Positions 7,464-14,510 of a DNA stretch of 25,712 nt are shown here, in pieces. The notes under the pieces are model-generated. The model had not been told where the DNA came from, ran no database searches, and was given only the letters and a program-made list of their open reading frames with translations. Position numbers and translations under genes: made by a program. The DNA comes from an uncultured Azospirillum sp. (GTDB taxonomy: Bacteria > Pseudomonadota > Alphaproteobacteria > Azospirillales > Azospirillaceae). The stretch covers positions 1 to 25,712 of the forward strand of contig NZ_CAMLJP010000094.1 in the NCBI RefSeq assembly GCF_946480385.1, in the 5' to 3' direction. Every line of letters starts with the position of its first letter. Positions within the stretch are counted from its first letter, which is position 1.

Positions 7464-9083
7464 ATGGCGCTTGCTCAACGTCTCGACCTTCGACAAGCCC
7501 AGACACTGGTGATGACGCCGCAGCTGCAGCAGGCGATCAAGCTGCTGCAGCTGTCGAACATCGAACTGTCGGACTTCGTCGACCGCGAGATCGAGCAGAA
7601 CCCGCTGCTGGAACGCGACAGCGGCCCCAGCGACGGCGGCAGCGATCCGGTTGTCGGCGACGGTGCCGGCGGCGACGCGCCGGGCGGACTGGACGGCCCC
7701 AGCGGCATGGAGGCGAACGGCCTCAGCGTCGACGGGCTGAACGGCCGCGACGACGGGCCGACGCTGGCGCCGACCGACGGGCGCACCCGCGATACCGTGG
7801 AGATGACCTCGTCGGACACGATGGCCTCCTCGTCGGAGGCGCCGCTCGACACCGATTTCGAGAATGTCTATGGCGACGACCGCTTTTCCGACGGCTCGGA
7901 CGGCGGCAGCGAGGTCTACGGCTCCTATGGCGAGCGCGGCGGGCGCAGCGGCTTCGACGATGACGACAGCAACCTCGAAGCGACACTGACCAGCGAAAAG
8001 AACCTGCGCGACCACCTGACCGAACAGCTGAAGATCGACCTGCCCGATCTGGGCGACCAGCTGATCGGGCTGGCGCTGATCGACATGCTGGACGAGGCCG
8101 GCTGGCTGGTCGGCTTCGACGCCCAGGCGATGGCGGAACAGCTGGGCTGCGACGTGGAGCGGGTGGAGCGGGTGCTCGCCGCCTGCCAGCGCTTCGACCC
8201 GCCCGGCATCTTCGCGCGGTCGCTGAAGGAATGCCTGGCGATCCAGCTGCGCGAGAAGAACCGGCTCGACCCGGCGATGGCGGCGCTGCTCGACAATCTG
8301 GAGCTTCTGGCCGCGCGCAACCTGCCGGCCATCATGAAGGTCTGCGGCGTCGATGCCGAGGACGTCGCCGACATGGTCGTCGACATCCGCAAGCTGAACC
8401 CGAAGCCGGCGCTGGCCTTCGACCACACGCCGGCCCAACTGGTCACCCCCGACATCCTGATGCGCGCCAACCCCGGCGGCGGCTGGCTGATCGACCTGAA
8501 CCCGGACACGCTGCCGCGGGTGCTGGTCAACCACCGCTATTTCGCCCGCATCTCCGACAGCGCCCGCAACAAGGCCGACAAGGAATACATCTCCGAACGG
8601 TTCCAGTCGGCGAACTGGCTGGTGAAGTCGCTGCACCAGCGCGCCACCACCATTTTGAAGGTGGCGAGCGAGATCATCCGCCAGCAGGACGCCTTCTTCA
8701 TCCATGGCGTCTCGCATCTTCGGCCGCTGATCCTGCGCGACATCGCCGAGGCCATCGGCATGCATGAGAGCACCGTCAGCCGCGTCACCACCAACAAGTT
8801 CATGGCGACCCCGCGCGGCGTCTTCGAGCTGAAATACTTCTTCACCTCCGCCATCCAGGGTGCGGACGGCCAGGCTTCCCATTCCGCGGAAGCGGTTCGG
8901 CACCGCATCAAGACCATGATCGATGCGGAAAAGCCGGACGACGTGCTGTCCGACGACAAACTGGTGGAGATTCTCCGTGCGGAAGGGATCGACATTGCGC
9001 GGCGGACGGTCGCGAAGTATCGTGAAGCGATGAAAATACCGTCATCGGTGCAGCGGCGCCGTGCCAAGATGTCACGCATGTAA
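7464..9083 (+). CDS. rpoN: RNA polymerase sigma-54 factor
   Basis: The protein has 539 residues. Region I at the N-terminus is Gln/Leu-rich (LVMTPQLQQAIKLLQLS, then EIEQNPLLE at 42-50) and is the target of AAA+ activators. Residues ~52-165 form a long Gly/Asp/Ser-rich acidic linker (region II), larger than in E. coli RpoN (477 residues). The core-binding and HTH parts follow (HESTVSRVTTNKF). The RpoN box ARRTVAKYRE (512-521), which reads the -24 element, is intact. Sigma-54 directs nitrogen, motility and other activator-dependent promoters; a good candidate target lies in this same window at 22508. It is 33 bp behind lptB, so it may be read from the lpt operon, and it is followed by hpf with its own promoter. 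Confidence 0.98.
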   Translation: MALAQRLDLRQAQTLVMTPQLQQAIKLLQLSNIELSDFVDREIEQNPLLERDSGPSDGGSDPVVGDGAGGDAPGGLDGPSGMEANGLSVDGLNGRDDGPTLAPTDGRTRDTVEMTSSDTMASSSEAPLDTDFENVYGDDRFSDGSDGGSEVYGSYGERGGRSGFDDDDSNLEATLTSEKNLRDHLTEQLKIDLPDLGDQLIGLALIDMLDEAGWLVGFDAQAMAEQLGCDVERVERVLAACQRFDPPGIFARSLKECLAIQLREKNRLDPAMAALLDNLELLAARNLPAIMKVCGVDAEDVADMVVDIRKLNPKPALAFDHTPAQLVTPDILMRANPGGGWLIDLNPDTLPRVLVNHRYFARISDSARNKADKEYISERFQSANWLVKSLHQRATTILKVASEIIRQQDAFFIHGVSHLRPLILRDIAEAIGMHESTVSRVTTNKFMATPRGVFELKYFFTSAIQGADGQASHSAEAVRHRIKTMIDAEKPDDVLSDDKLVEILRAEGIDIARRTVAKYREAMKIPSSVQRRRAKMSRM

Positions 9084-9108
9084 GCGGGTCTGACCGGGGA
9101 GGGCTCGA

Positions 9109-9137
9109 TTGACAGTCAGGTGCCCCTTGCCTATCGT
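9109..9137 (+). promoter_or_regulatory. Sigma-70 promoter of hpf
   Basis: A perfect -35 TTGACA (9109-9114), a 17-bp spacer and -10 TATCGT (9132-9137) lie 25 bp after the rpoN stop. The predicted start at about 9144 leaves a ~90-nt leader before hpf. This separates hpf-ptsN from the rpoN transcript. Confidence 0.75.
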
Positions 9138-9235
9138 CCCGGCCCGCAAGCGGCGGACCAGCATCTTCTAACCGGCATCTTCGGGCGTCGTCTCTACACC
9201 GTCCCCAGCGGACCAATTTTTGGAAACGTTCCACC

Positions 9236-9826
9236 ATGCAACTCTCCGTCAAAGGCAAGCAGCTCGATGTGGGCGACGCTCTGCGCACCCATGTGGCCGA
9301 TAGCCTGAACGCCGTCGTCGGCAAGTACTTCGACAAGCCGATCGAGGCGAACGTCGTCCTGACCAAGGACGCGCATCTCTACAAGGCCGACATCCAGGTC
9401 CATGTGGGCCGCGGCATCGTCCTGCAGAGTGCCGGCGACGCCACCGAACCCTACCCGGCCTTCGACATCGCCTGCGAGAAGCTGGCCAAGCGCCTGCGCC
9501 GCTACAAGCGCCGCCTGCGCGACCACCACGCCGCCGAGAACGGCGCCGCCCTGCCGGCCAGCTACCGCGTGCTGGAAGCCGAGACCGAGGAGCATCACGA
9601 CGAGGCCGAGGCTGCCGCCGACGGCGTCGCCAACCCGATGGTCGTGGCCGAGATGGAGACGAGCATCGCCACCCTGTCGGTCAGCGAGGCGGTGATGCGC
9701 CTTGAGCTGGCGCAGGCCCCCGCCCTGATGTTCCACAACGGTGCGCATGGCCGCCTGAACATGGTCTATCGCCGCGCCGACGGGAACATCGGCTGGGTCG
9801 ATCCGGCGGAGAAGGCCGGCGCCTGA
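9236..9826 (+). CDS. hpf: Ribosome hibernation-promoting factor, long form
   Basis: The protein has 196 residues. The first ~105 form the HPF/YfiA (RaiA-like) domain that sits in the mRNA/tRNA channel of the 30S subunit (VKGKQLDVGDALRTHV, then ADIQVHVGRG and a basic stretch RLRRYKRRLRDHH). An acidic linker follows. A C-terminal domain (about 140-196; VMRLELAQAPALMFHNGAHGRLNMVYRRADG) is the dimerisation module of long HPF proteins, which build 100S ribosomes without RMF. The gene sits between rpoN and ptsN as in many proteobacteria and has its own TTGACA promoter, consistent with growth-phase control independent of rpoN. No strong Shine-Dalgarno sequence is visible, but the start is fixed by family alignment. 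Confidence 0.95.
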   Translation: MQLSVKGKQLDVGDALRTHVADSLNAVVGKYFDKPIEANVVLTKDAHLYKADIQVHVGRGIVLQSAGDATEPYPAFDIACEKLAKRLRRYKRRLRDHHAAENGAALPASYRVLEAETEEHHDEAEAAADGVANPMVVAEMETSIATLSVSEAVMRLELAQAPALMFHNGAHGRLNMVYRRADGNIGWVDPAEKAGA

Positions 9827-9860
9827 CGGCGCCGACCCGTCCCTCTGGTCAAGAAGCGTC

Positions 9861-10319
9861 ATGCTCGACCTCATCTCTCCGCACGCCATCCTCCCGAACC
9901 TGAAGGCCGGCAACAAGAAGCAGGCCCTGCAGGAGATGGCGCGCAAAGCGTCCGAGCTGACCGGTCAGCACGAGCGGGCGATCTTCGACGTGCTTCTGGA
10001 GCGCGAACGGCTGGGCACGACCGGCGTGGGCCATGGCATCGCCATCCCGCACGGTAAGCTGTCCAGCCTGGACCGCGTCCATGGCGTCTTCGCCCGCCTG
10101 GAGCGGCCCATCGATTTCGACGCGATCGATGAGCAGCCGGTCGACCTGATCTTCCTCCTCCTCGCCCCGGAACAGGCGGGAGCCGACCATCTGAAGGCGC
10201 TCGCCCGCGTGTCGCGTCTTCTGCGCGACCAGTCCATGTGCGAGAAGCTGCGCGGAGCCGAATCCGGCGACGCGATGTACGCGCTCCTGACCCAGCACGA
10301 GCCGACCCCGTCCAACTGA
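9861..10319 (+). CDS. ptsN: PTS-Ntr EIIA component
   Basis: The protein has 152 residues and is a PTS EIIA type-2 domain of the nitrogen-related branch. The phosphorylated histidine is H64 in GHGIAIPHGK. EIIA-Ntr is the output protein of the EI-Ntr/NPr/EIIA-Ntr relay. It does not transport sugar; in other proteobacteria its phosphorylation state controls K+ transporters and kinases, nitrogen metabolism and polymer storage. Its donor chain begins with the ptsP gene 4.2 kb downstream in this window; the NPr gene is not here. It lies 34 bp after hpf and is closed by a strong terminator at 10349. Confidence 0.96.
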   Translation: MLDLISPHAILPNLKAGNKKQALQEMARKASELTGQHERAIFDVLLERERLGTTGVGHGIAIPHGKLSSLDRVHGVFARLERPIDFDAIDEQPVDLIFLLLAPEQAGADHLKALARVSRLLRDQSMCEKLRGAESGDAMYALLTQHEPTPSN

Positions 10320-10348
10320 CGGGCCGCCGCTGTGGGGACAGCATGCCG

Positions 10349-10385
10349 AAAGGGCCGCCGCACGGGACCGTGCGCGGCCCTTTTT
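10349..10385 (+). terminator. Intrinsic terminator of hpf-ptsN
   Basis: AAAGGGCCG..GCACGG (10349-10365) pairs with CCGTGCGCGGCCCTTT (10368-10383), giving about 16 pairs with a single bulged C, then a run of T to 10385. It lies 30 bp after the ptsN stop. It is A/T-flanked on both sides, so it may work in either direction. Confidence 0.9.
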
Positions 10386-10406
10386 CTTTGGCAGCGGATG
10401 CACCAA

Positions 10407-10436
10407 TTGGAGTGGGGGCGGACGGCCTGCTACACT
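10407..10436 (+). promoter_or_regulatory. Possible promoter of the Uma2-family gene
   Basis: TTGGAG (10407-10412) and TACACT (10431-10436) each match consensus at four of six bases and are 18 bp apart, 34 bp before the start codon. The terminator just upstream makes a dedicated promoter necessary. Confidence 0.4.
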
Positions 10437-10470
10437 GGGCCAAGCCGACAGATCGACGGGGGCCAAGGCC

Positions 10471-11013
10471 ATGGGAAACGCACAGCGCCGACCCTGGATT
10501 TCGCCGCAGGATTACCTCGCTGCCGAGCGGGTCGCAGAGGTCCGCCACGAATATGTCGACGGCGAGATCTTCGCCATGGTCGGGGCGAGCCTCAACCATG
10601 CGCGGATCGTGGCACGTCTCGGGCATGCGATCCGGCAGGCGGCGCTGCGCCGGGGATGTGACGCATTCACCAACGATGTGAAGGTTCGGGTGGAGGCGGC
10701 GAACGCCTACTACTATCCCGACATTGTGGCGACCTGCGCGGCCGACGACGACCCCTATGTCGTCAAGGACCCAGTCCTGGTCGTGGAGGTGCTGTCCGAC
10801 AGCACCGAGGCCATCGACCGCCGCGAGAAGCGGACCAACTACCAGAAAATCCCGTCCCTGCGCGAAATCGTGCTGGTGTCCCAGAGCGAACGTCTGGTCG
10901 AGATCTACCGCCGCGGCGGCGTTGGCTGGACCGTCGATGCGGTGCGCGAGGGTCCGGTCATGCTGGCCGCGTTGGACCTGACCCTTCCCCTGGAGGCGGT
11001 GTACGAGGATTGA
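10471..11013 (+). CDS. Uma2 family putative endonuclease (DUF820)
   Basis: The protein has 180 residues with the PD-(D/E)XK-like fold features of the Uma2/DUF820 family. These include the N-terminal HEYVDGEIFAM block (26-36), PD at 83-84 in YYYPDIV, E106 in VLVVEVLSDST, and basic residues K120 and K126 in the EKRTNYQK stretch. The family is often called a restriction-endonuclease-like nuclease and is greatly expanded in cyanobacteria and some alphaproteobacteria, but a biological target is not established. It is a single-gene unit between the ptsN terminator and a REP-like repeat, with no methylase, antitoxin or integrase beside it. Codon use looks similar to its neighbours. The family is certain and its role is not. 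Confidence 0.88.
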   Translation: MGNAQRRPWISPQDYLAAERVAEVRHEYVDGEIFAMVGASLNHARIVARLGHAIRQAALRRGCDAFTNDVKVRVEAANAYYYPDIVATCAADDDPYVVKDPVLVVEVLSDSTEAIDRREKRTNYQKIPSLREIVLVSQSERLVEIYRRGGVGWTVDAVREGPVMLAALDLTLPLEAVYED

Positions 11014-11047
11014 GGGGCGGTCGGCGCTTTTTAAAATCCGCCTCACT

Positions 11048-11137
11048 CGACCGTCATCCCCGCAGAGGCGGGGATCCAGATATTCGGCTCAATCACCTGA
11101 AACGGCTGGATTCCCGCCTGTGCAGGAATGACGGTCG
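11048..11137. repeat. REP/BIME-like inverted repeat pair
   Basis: Two 32-nt arms (11048-11079 and 11106-11137) are inverted copies matching at 28 of 32 positions, separated by 26 bp. Each arm has the form GTCAT-(T/C)CC...GG(G/A)AT-CCAG with its own small internal palindrome. This resembles the widespread intergenic element whose arms read 'GTCATTCCCGC..GCGGGAATCCAG'. Such elements are thought to be spread by transposase-like proteins and can act as mRNA 3' barriers. It lies between the converging Uma2-family and ubiG genes, starting 34 bp past the Uma2 stop and ending 30 bp before the ubiG stop. Confidence 0.85.
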
Positions 11138-11167
11138 AAATGATGCGGGGTCGACTGCGGTCGAACC

Positions 11168-11950
11168 TCACCCCCGCTCCGCCCAGCCCATGTAGTTCAC
11201 GTCCAGGTCCCGCGCATTCAGCCGGAACTCGTCGCTCAGCGGGTTGTACGTGATGCCGGTCAGGTCGCGTACGCTCAGCCCGTACGTGCGTACGGCGGCG
11301 TTCAGTTCGGACGGGCGCAGGAACTGGCGCCAGTTGTGGGTGCCGCGCGGCAGCCAGCGCAGGATGTACTCCGCCCCGACGATGGCCAACGCGAAGGACT
11401 TCGGCGTCCGGTTCAGCGTCGCCAGGAACAGGACGCCGCCGGGGGCCAACAGGTCCGACAGCGACTTCACGAACAGGTTCACGTCGGCGACATGCTCGAT
11501 CACCTCCATCGCCAGCACCACGTCGAACTTTTCGCCGCTGGCCGCCAGCGCCTCGGCGGTGGTGGCGCGATAGTCGACGGGCGTGCCGGTCTCGGCGGCG
11601 TGGGTGGCGGCGGTCTTGATGTTCTTCTCCGACGCATCGACGCCGACCACCTCGGCGCCCATCCGCGCGATAGGCTCCGCCAGCAGGCCGCCGCCGCAGC
11701 CGATGTCGACCACGCGCAGACCCGACAGCGCGTTGGGCGCCAGCGGGTCGCGGCCCAGCCGCTTGCACACCTCATCGCGGATGTAGGTCAGGCGCAGCGG
11801 GTTCAGCCGGTGCAGCGGCTTGAACTTTCCGGTCGGATCCCACCATTCGGCGGCGATGGCGGAGAAGCGGGCGACATCCTCCGGATCCACTGTCCCGCCA
11901 GCCGGGGCGGTTGCGGACGCGTGCGGGAAGGCGGAGGATGAGGCGGTCAT
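11168..11950 (-). CDS. ubiG: Ubiquinone biosynthesis O-methyltransferase UbiG
   Basis: The protein has 260 residues and starts at the ATG at 11950; the same frame stays open far upstream antisense to lysC, which is not coding. It is a class I SAM-dependent methyltransferase: motif [15 protein letters not shown] (80-93), VVGVDAS (101-107), then [12 protein letters not shown]. The N-terminal block [25 protein letters not shown] (29-53) and the C-terminal [14 protein letters not shown] are specific to UbiG. It catalyses both O-methylations of ubiquinone synthesis on the cytosolic membrane face. It is monocistronic, divergent from lysC across 183 bp, and converges on the Uma2-family gene with a REP-like element between them. 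The Shine-Dalgarno sequence is weak. Confidence 0.96.
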   Translation of the reverse strand: MTASSSAFPHASATAPAGGTVDPEDVARFSAIAAEWWDPTGKFKPLHRLNPLRLTYIRDEVCKRLGRDPLAPNALSGLRVVDIGCGGGLLAEPIARMGAEVVGVDASEKNIKTAATHAAETGTPVDYRATTAEALAASGEKFDVVLAMEVIEHVADVNLFVKSLSDLLAPGGVLFLATLNRTPKSFALAIVGAEYILRWLPRGTHNWRQFLRPSELNAAVRTYGLSVRDLTGITYNPLSDEFRLNARDLDVNYMGWAERG

Positions 11951-12074
11951 GGTGAAAATCCGTAAACTGTGAGGCGGGACGGGTGCGGGCAACTTGCCTC
12001 GCTTCCACCGACGGAGTATGGATACGCCGCCCCGCGCCGGCAACGGTGGAGCGGGGGTGCGCTCAGCCGACCCG

Positions 12075-12109
12075 CATGATCCAGAGGACATGATCCAGAT
12101 GGCATGACC
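12075..12109. repeat. Tandem 14-bp direct repeat upstream of lysC
   Basis: CATGATCCAGAGGA (12075-12088) is followed directly by CATGATCCAGATGG (12089-12102) and then a partial third copy beginning CATGACC at 12103. The array ends 25 bp before the lysC start. It could be a slipped-strand duplication or repeated operator half-sites. Confidence 0.6.
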
Positions 12110-12133
12110 GGGCGGCCAGACATGGTGTGAGGT

Positions 12134-13369
12134 ATGGCGCGGATCGTCCTGAAGTTCGGAGGCACGTCGGTCGGCGACATCGACCGCATCAAGAACGTGG
12201 CCCGGAAGGTCGAGCAAGAGGTGAAGGCGGGGCATCAGGTCGCCGTCGTCGTGTCGGCGATGTCCGGCGTGACCAACCAGCTCGTCAAATACTGCAACGA
12301 CATCGACAAGCTGCACGACGCGCGCGAATATGACGCGGTCGTCGCATCGGGCGAGCAGGTGACCTCCGGTCTCCTGGCCATCGCCCTGCAGTCGCTCGGC
12401 ATTCCCGCCCGCTCCTGGGCCGGCTGGCAGGTGCCGATCCGCACCGACGACACGCACGGCAAGGCGCGCATCGTCTCCATCGACACCACCGAGATGGAAA
12501 AGTCCCTGCAGACCGGCGAAGTCGCCGTGGTCGCGGGCTTCCAGGGCGTGTCGGAACAGGGCCGCATCGCCACGCTGGGCCGCGGCGGTTCGGACACCTC
12601 GGCGGTGGCGCTGGCGGCGGCGGTGAAGGCCGACCGTTGCGACATCTACACCGACGTCGACGGCGTCTACACCACCGACCCGCGCATCGTCGCCAAGGCG
12701 CGCAAGCTCGACAAGATCACCTACGAGGAAATGCTGGAGATGGCCTCGCAGGGGGCCAAGGTGCTTCAGACCCGCTCGGTCGAGATGGCGATGAACCACC
12801 GCGTGCGCGTGCAGGTGCTGTCGAGCTTCGAAGCCGCTGCGGGCAGTTCGCTTCCCGGAACCCTGGTTGTTGACGAGGACGAGATCGTGGAAAAGGAAGT
12901 TGTTAGCGGCATCGCCTACAGCCGCGACGAGGCGAAGATCACCCTGGTGGGCGTCGCCGACCAGCCGGGCGTCGCCGCCGCCATCTTCGGTCCGCTGACC
13001 GACAACGCCGTCAACGTCGACATGATCGTCCAGAACGTGTCGGAAGACGGCAAGTCCACCGACATGACCTTCACCGTCGGCAAGGCGGACATCGCCCGCG
13101 CCGTGAAGGTGCTGGAGGACGCGCAGTCCACCCTGAACTACAAGCGCATCATTTCCGATGCCAACGTGGTCAAGGTGTCGGTCATCGGCGTCGGCATGCG
13201 CAGCCATGCCGGCGTCGCCCAGCGCATGTTCAAGGCGCTGGCCGACAAGGGCATCAACATCCAGGTCATCTCGACTTCGGAGATCAAGATCTCGGTCCTG
13301 ATCGCCGAGGAGTATGCGGAGCTGGCGCTGCGCGCCCTGCACACCGCCTACGGCCTGGACGCCGCCTGA
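12134..13369 (+). CDS. lysC: Aspartate kinase (single-polypeptide ACT-regulated)
   Basis: The protein has 411 residues. The amino-acid kinase domain begins with KFGGTSVG (7-14) and contains [32 protein letters not shown]. Two ACT domains follow from about residue 265 ([17 protein letters not shown] and [19 protein letters not shown]). It phosphorylates L-aspartate at the head of lysine, threonine, methionine and diaminopimelate synthesis, and the ACT domains normally give feedback inhibition by lysine and threonine. A weak candidate promoter (TTGCCT 11994-11999, 17 bp, TATGGA 12017-12022) and a tandem repeat lie upstream. The downstream order lysC-flavoprotein-ptsP recalls the lysC/ptsP linkage in Bradyrhizobium, where EI-Ntr was reported to bind aspartokinase. 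Confidence 0.97.
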   Translation: MARIVLKFGGTSVGDIDRIKNVARKVEQEVKAGHQVAVVVSAMSGVTNQLVKYCNDIDKLHDAREYDAVVASGEQVTSGLLAIALQSLGIPARSWAGWQVPIRTDDTHGKARIVSIDTTEMEKSLQTGEVAVVAGFQGVSEQGRIATLGRGGSDTSAVALAAAVKADRCDIYTDVDGVYTTDPRIVAKARKLDKITYEEMLEMASQGAKVLQTRSVEMAMNHRVRVQVLSSFEAAAGSSLPGTLVVDEDEIVEKEVVSGIAYSRDEAKITLVGVADQPGVAAAIFGPLTDNAVNVDMIVQNVSEDGKSTDMTFTVGKADIARAVKVLEDAQSTLNYKRIISDANVVKVSVIGVGMRSHAGVAQRMFKALADKGINIQVISTSEIKISVLIAEEYAELALRALHTAYGLDAA

Positions 13370-13422
13370 GCGCAGGTGGCGACCCGGGTGCCGGGGATCG
13401 CAACAGCAGGGGAGGGCCGGCC

Positions 13423-14508
13423 ATGACCGACGCCACATCGCACGCGGCGGCAGCATCGGCCCGGCTCGACCGGCTCTGGAAACGGGGCCGGGAGTTCCTC
13501 GGCACCCGAACCGCCGTCATGGGCGGAGCCATGAGCTGGGTGTCCGAACGGCATCTGGTCTCCGCCATTTCCAACGCCGGCGGCTTCGGCGTGCTGGCCT
13601 GCGGCTCCATGGCCCCGGACCAGCTGGCGGTGGAGATCGCCGGCACCCGGGCGCTGACCGACAAGCCGTTCGGCGTCAACCTCATCAACATGCACCCGGC
13701 GCTGGACCAGCTGATCGACGTCTGCCGCGAGCAGCGCGTCGGCCATGTGGTCGTCGCCGGCGGCCTGCCGTCCGGCGCCACCCTGCGCCGCATCAAGGAT
13801 GGCGGAGCCAAGGCGATGGCCTTCGCGCCGACGCTGACCGCCGGCCGGCGGCTGGCGAAGCACGGCGCCGATGCGCTGGTGATCGAGGGAACCGAGGCCG
13901 GCGGCCATATCGGCCCGGTCTCCACCACCGTGTTGGCCCAGGAAATCCTGCCCGAGCTGCGCGAGGTGCCGGTGTTCGTCGCCGGCGGCATCGGCCGGGG
14001 CGAGACGATCCTCTCCTATCTGGAGCTGGGGGCGGCCGGCGTGCAGGTCGGCACCCGCTTCGTCTGCGCCACCGAATGCGTGGCCCATCCCAATTTCAAG
14101 CAGGCCTTCATCCGGGCGTCCGCCCGCGACGCCCAGCCGTCGGTGCAGATCGACCCGCGCTTCCCCGTCATCCCGGTGCGCGCGCTGGCGAACGAGGCGT
14201 CCAAGCGCTTCATGGAATTCCAGCGCGACGTCATCGCCAGGGTCGATTCCGGCGTCATGAGCCGCGACGAGGGCATGCTGGAGATCGAGCATTTCTGGGC
14301 CGGGGCTCTGCGCCGCGCGGTGATCGAGGGCGACGTGGAGACCGGTTCCCTGATGGCCGGGCAGAGCGTCGGGCTGGTCACCCGCGAACAGCCGGTGGCC
14401 GACATCCTGGCCGAATTGATCGCACAGGCTGAATCGGCTCTGGCCCGGCGGGCGATGGATGAGGCATCGTTAAGCCTGATGGCGGAGCCGACGGTGGGAG
14501 CGCTGTAG
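13423..14508 (+). CDS. Nitronate monooxygenase / FabK-like flavoprotein
   Basis: The protein has 361 residues and is an FMN-binding TIM barrel of the 2-nitropropane dioxygenase superfamily. Diagnostic blocks are VEG-type [10 protein letters not shown] (155-164, with the catalytic-type H162), the phosphate-binding VAGGIGRG (186-193) and [13 protein letters not shown] (206-218). The family contains nitronate monooxygenases, which oxidise alkyl nitronates such as propionate 3-nitronate, and the enoyl-ACP reductase FabK. The sequence [19 protein letters not shown] is shared by both branches, so the reaction cannot be decided from sequence alone. It begins 53 bp after lysC and ends 2 bp before ptsP, so it is very probably co-transcribed with ptsP. 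The extended N-terminus (first ~25 residues) and C-terminal helices are ordinary for the family. Confidence 0.85.
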   Translation: MTDATSHAAAASARLDRLWKRGREFLGTRTAVMGGAMSWVSERHLVSAISNAGGFGVLACGSMAPDQLAVEIAGTRALTDKPFGVNLINMHPALDQLIDVCREQRVGHVVVAGGLPSGATLRRIKDGGAKAMAFAPTLTAGRRLAKHGADALVIEGTEAGGHIGPVSTTVLAQEILPELREVPVFVAGGIGRGETILSYLELGAAGVQVGTRFVCATECVAHPNFKQAFIRASARDAQPSVQIDPRFPVIPVRALANEASKRFMEFQRDVIARVDSGVMSRDEGMLEIEHFWAGALRRAVIEGDVETGSLMAGQSVGLVTREQPVADILAELIAQAESALARRAMDEASLSLMAEPTVGAL

Positions 14509-14510
14509 CG

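Noticed and set aside
9100..9140. Possible sigma-54 promoter before hpf (GGTGCCCCTTGCC)
   Set aside because: The GG to GC distance is 10 instead of 12, and a TTGACA-17-TATCGT sigma-70 promoter covers the same stretch.
11951..13456. Very long minus-strand frame continuing upstream of ubiG
   Set aside because: It is antisense to lysC. UbiG family similarity begins only at the ATG at 11950, and GC-rich genes routinely leave open antisense frames.
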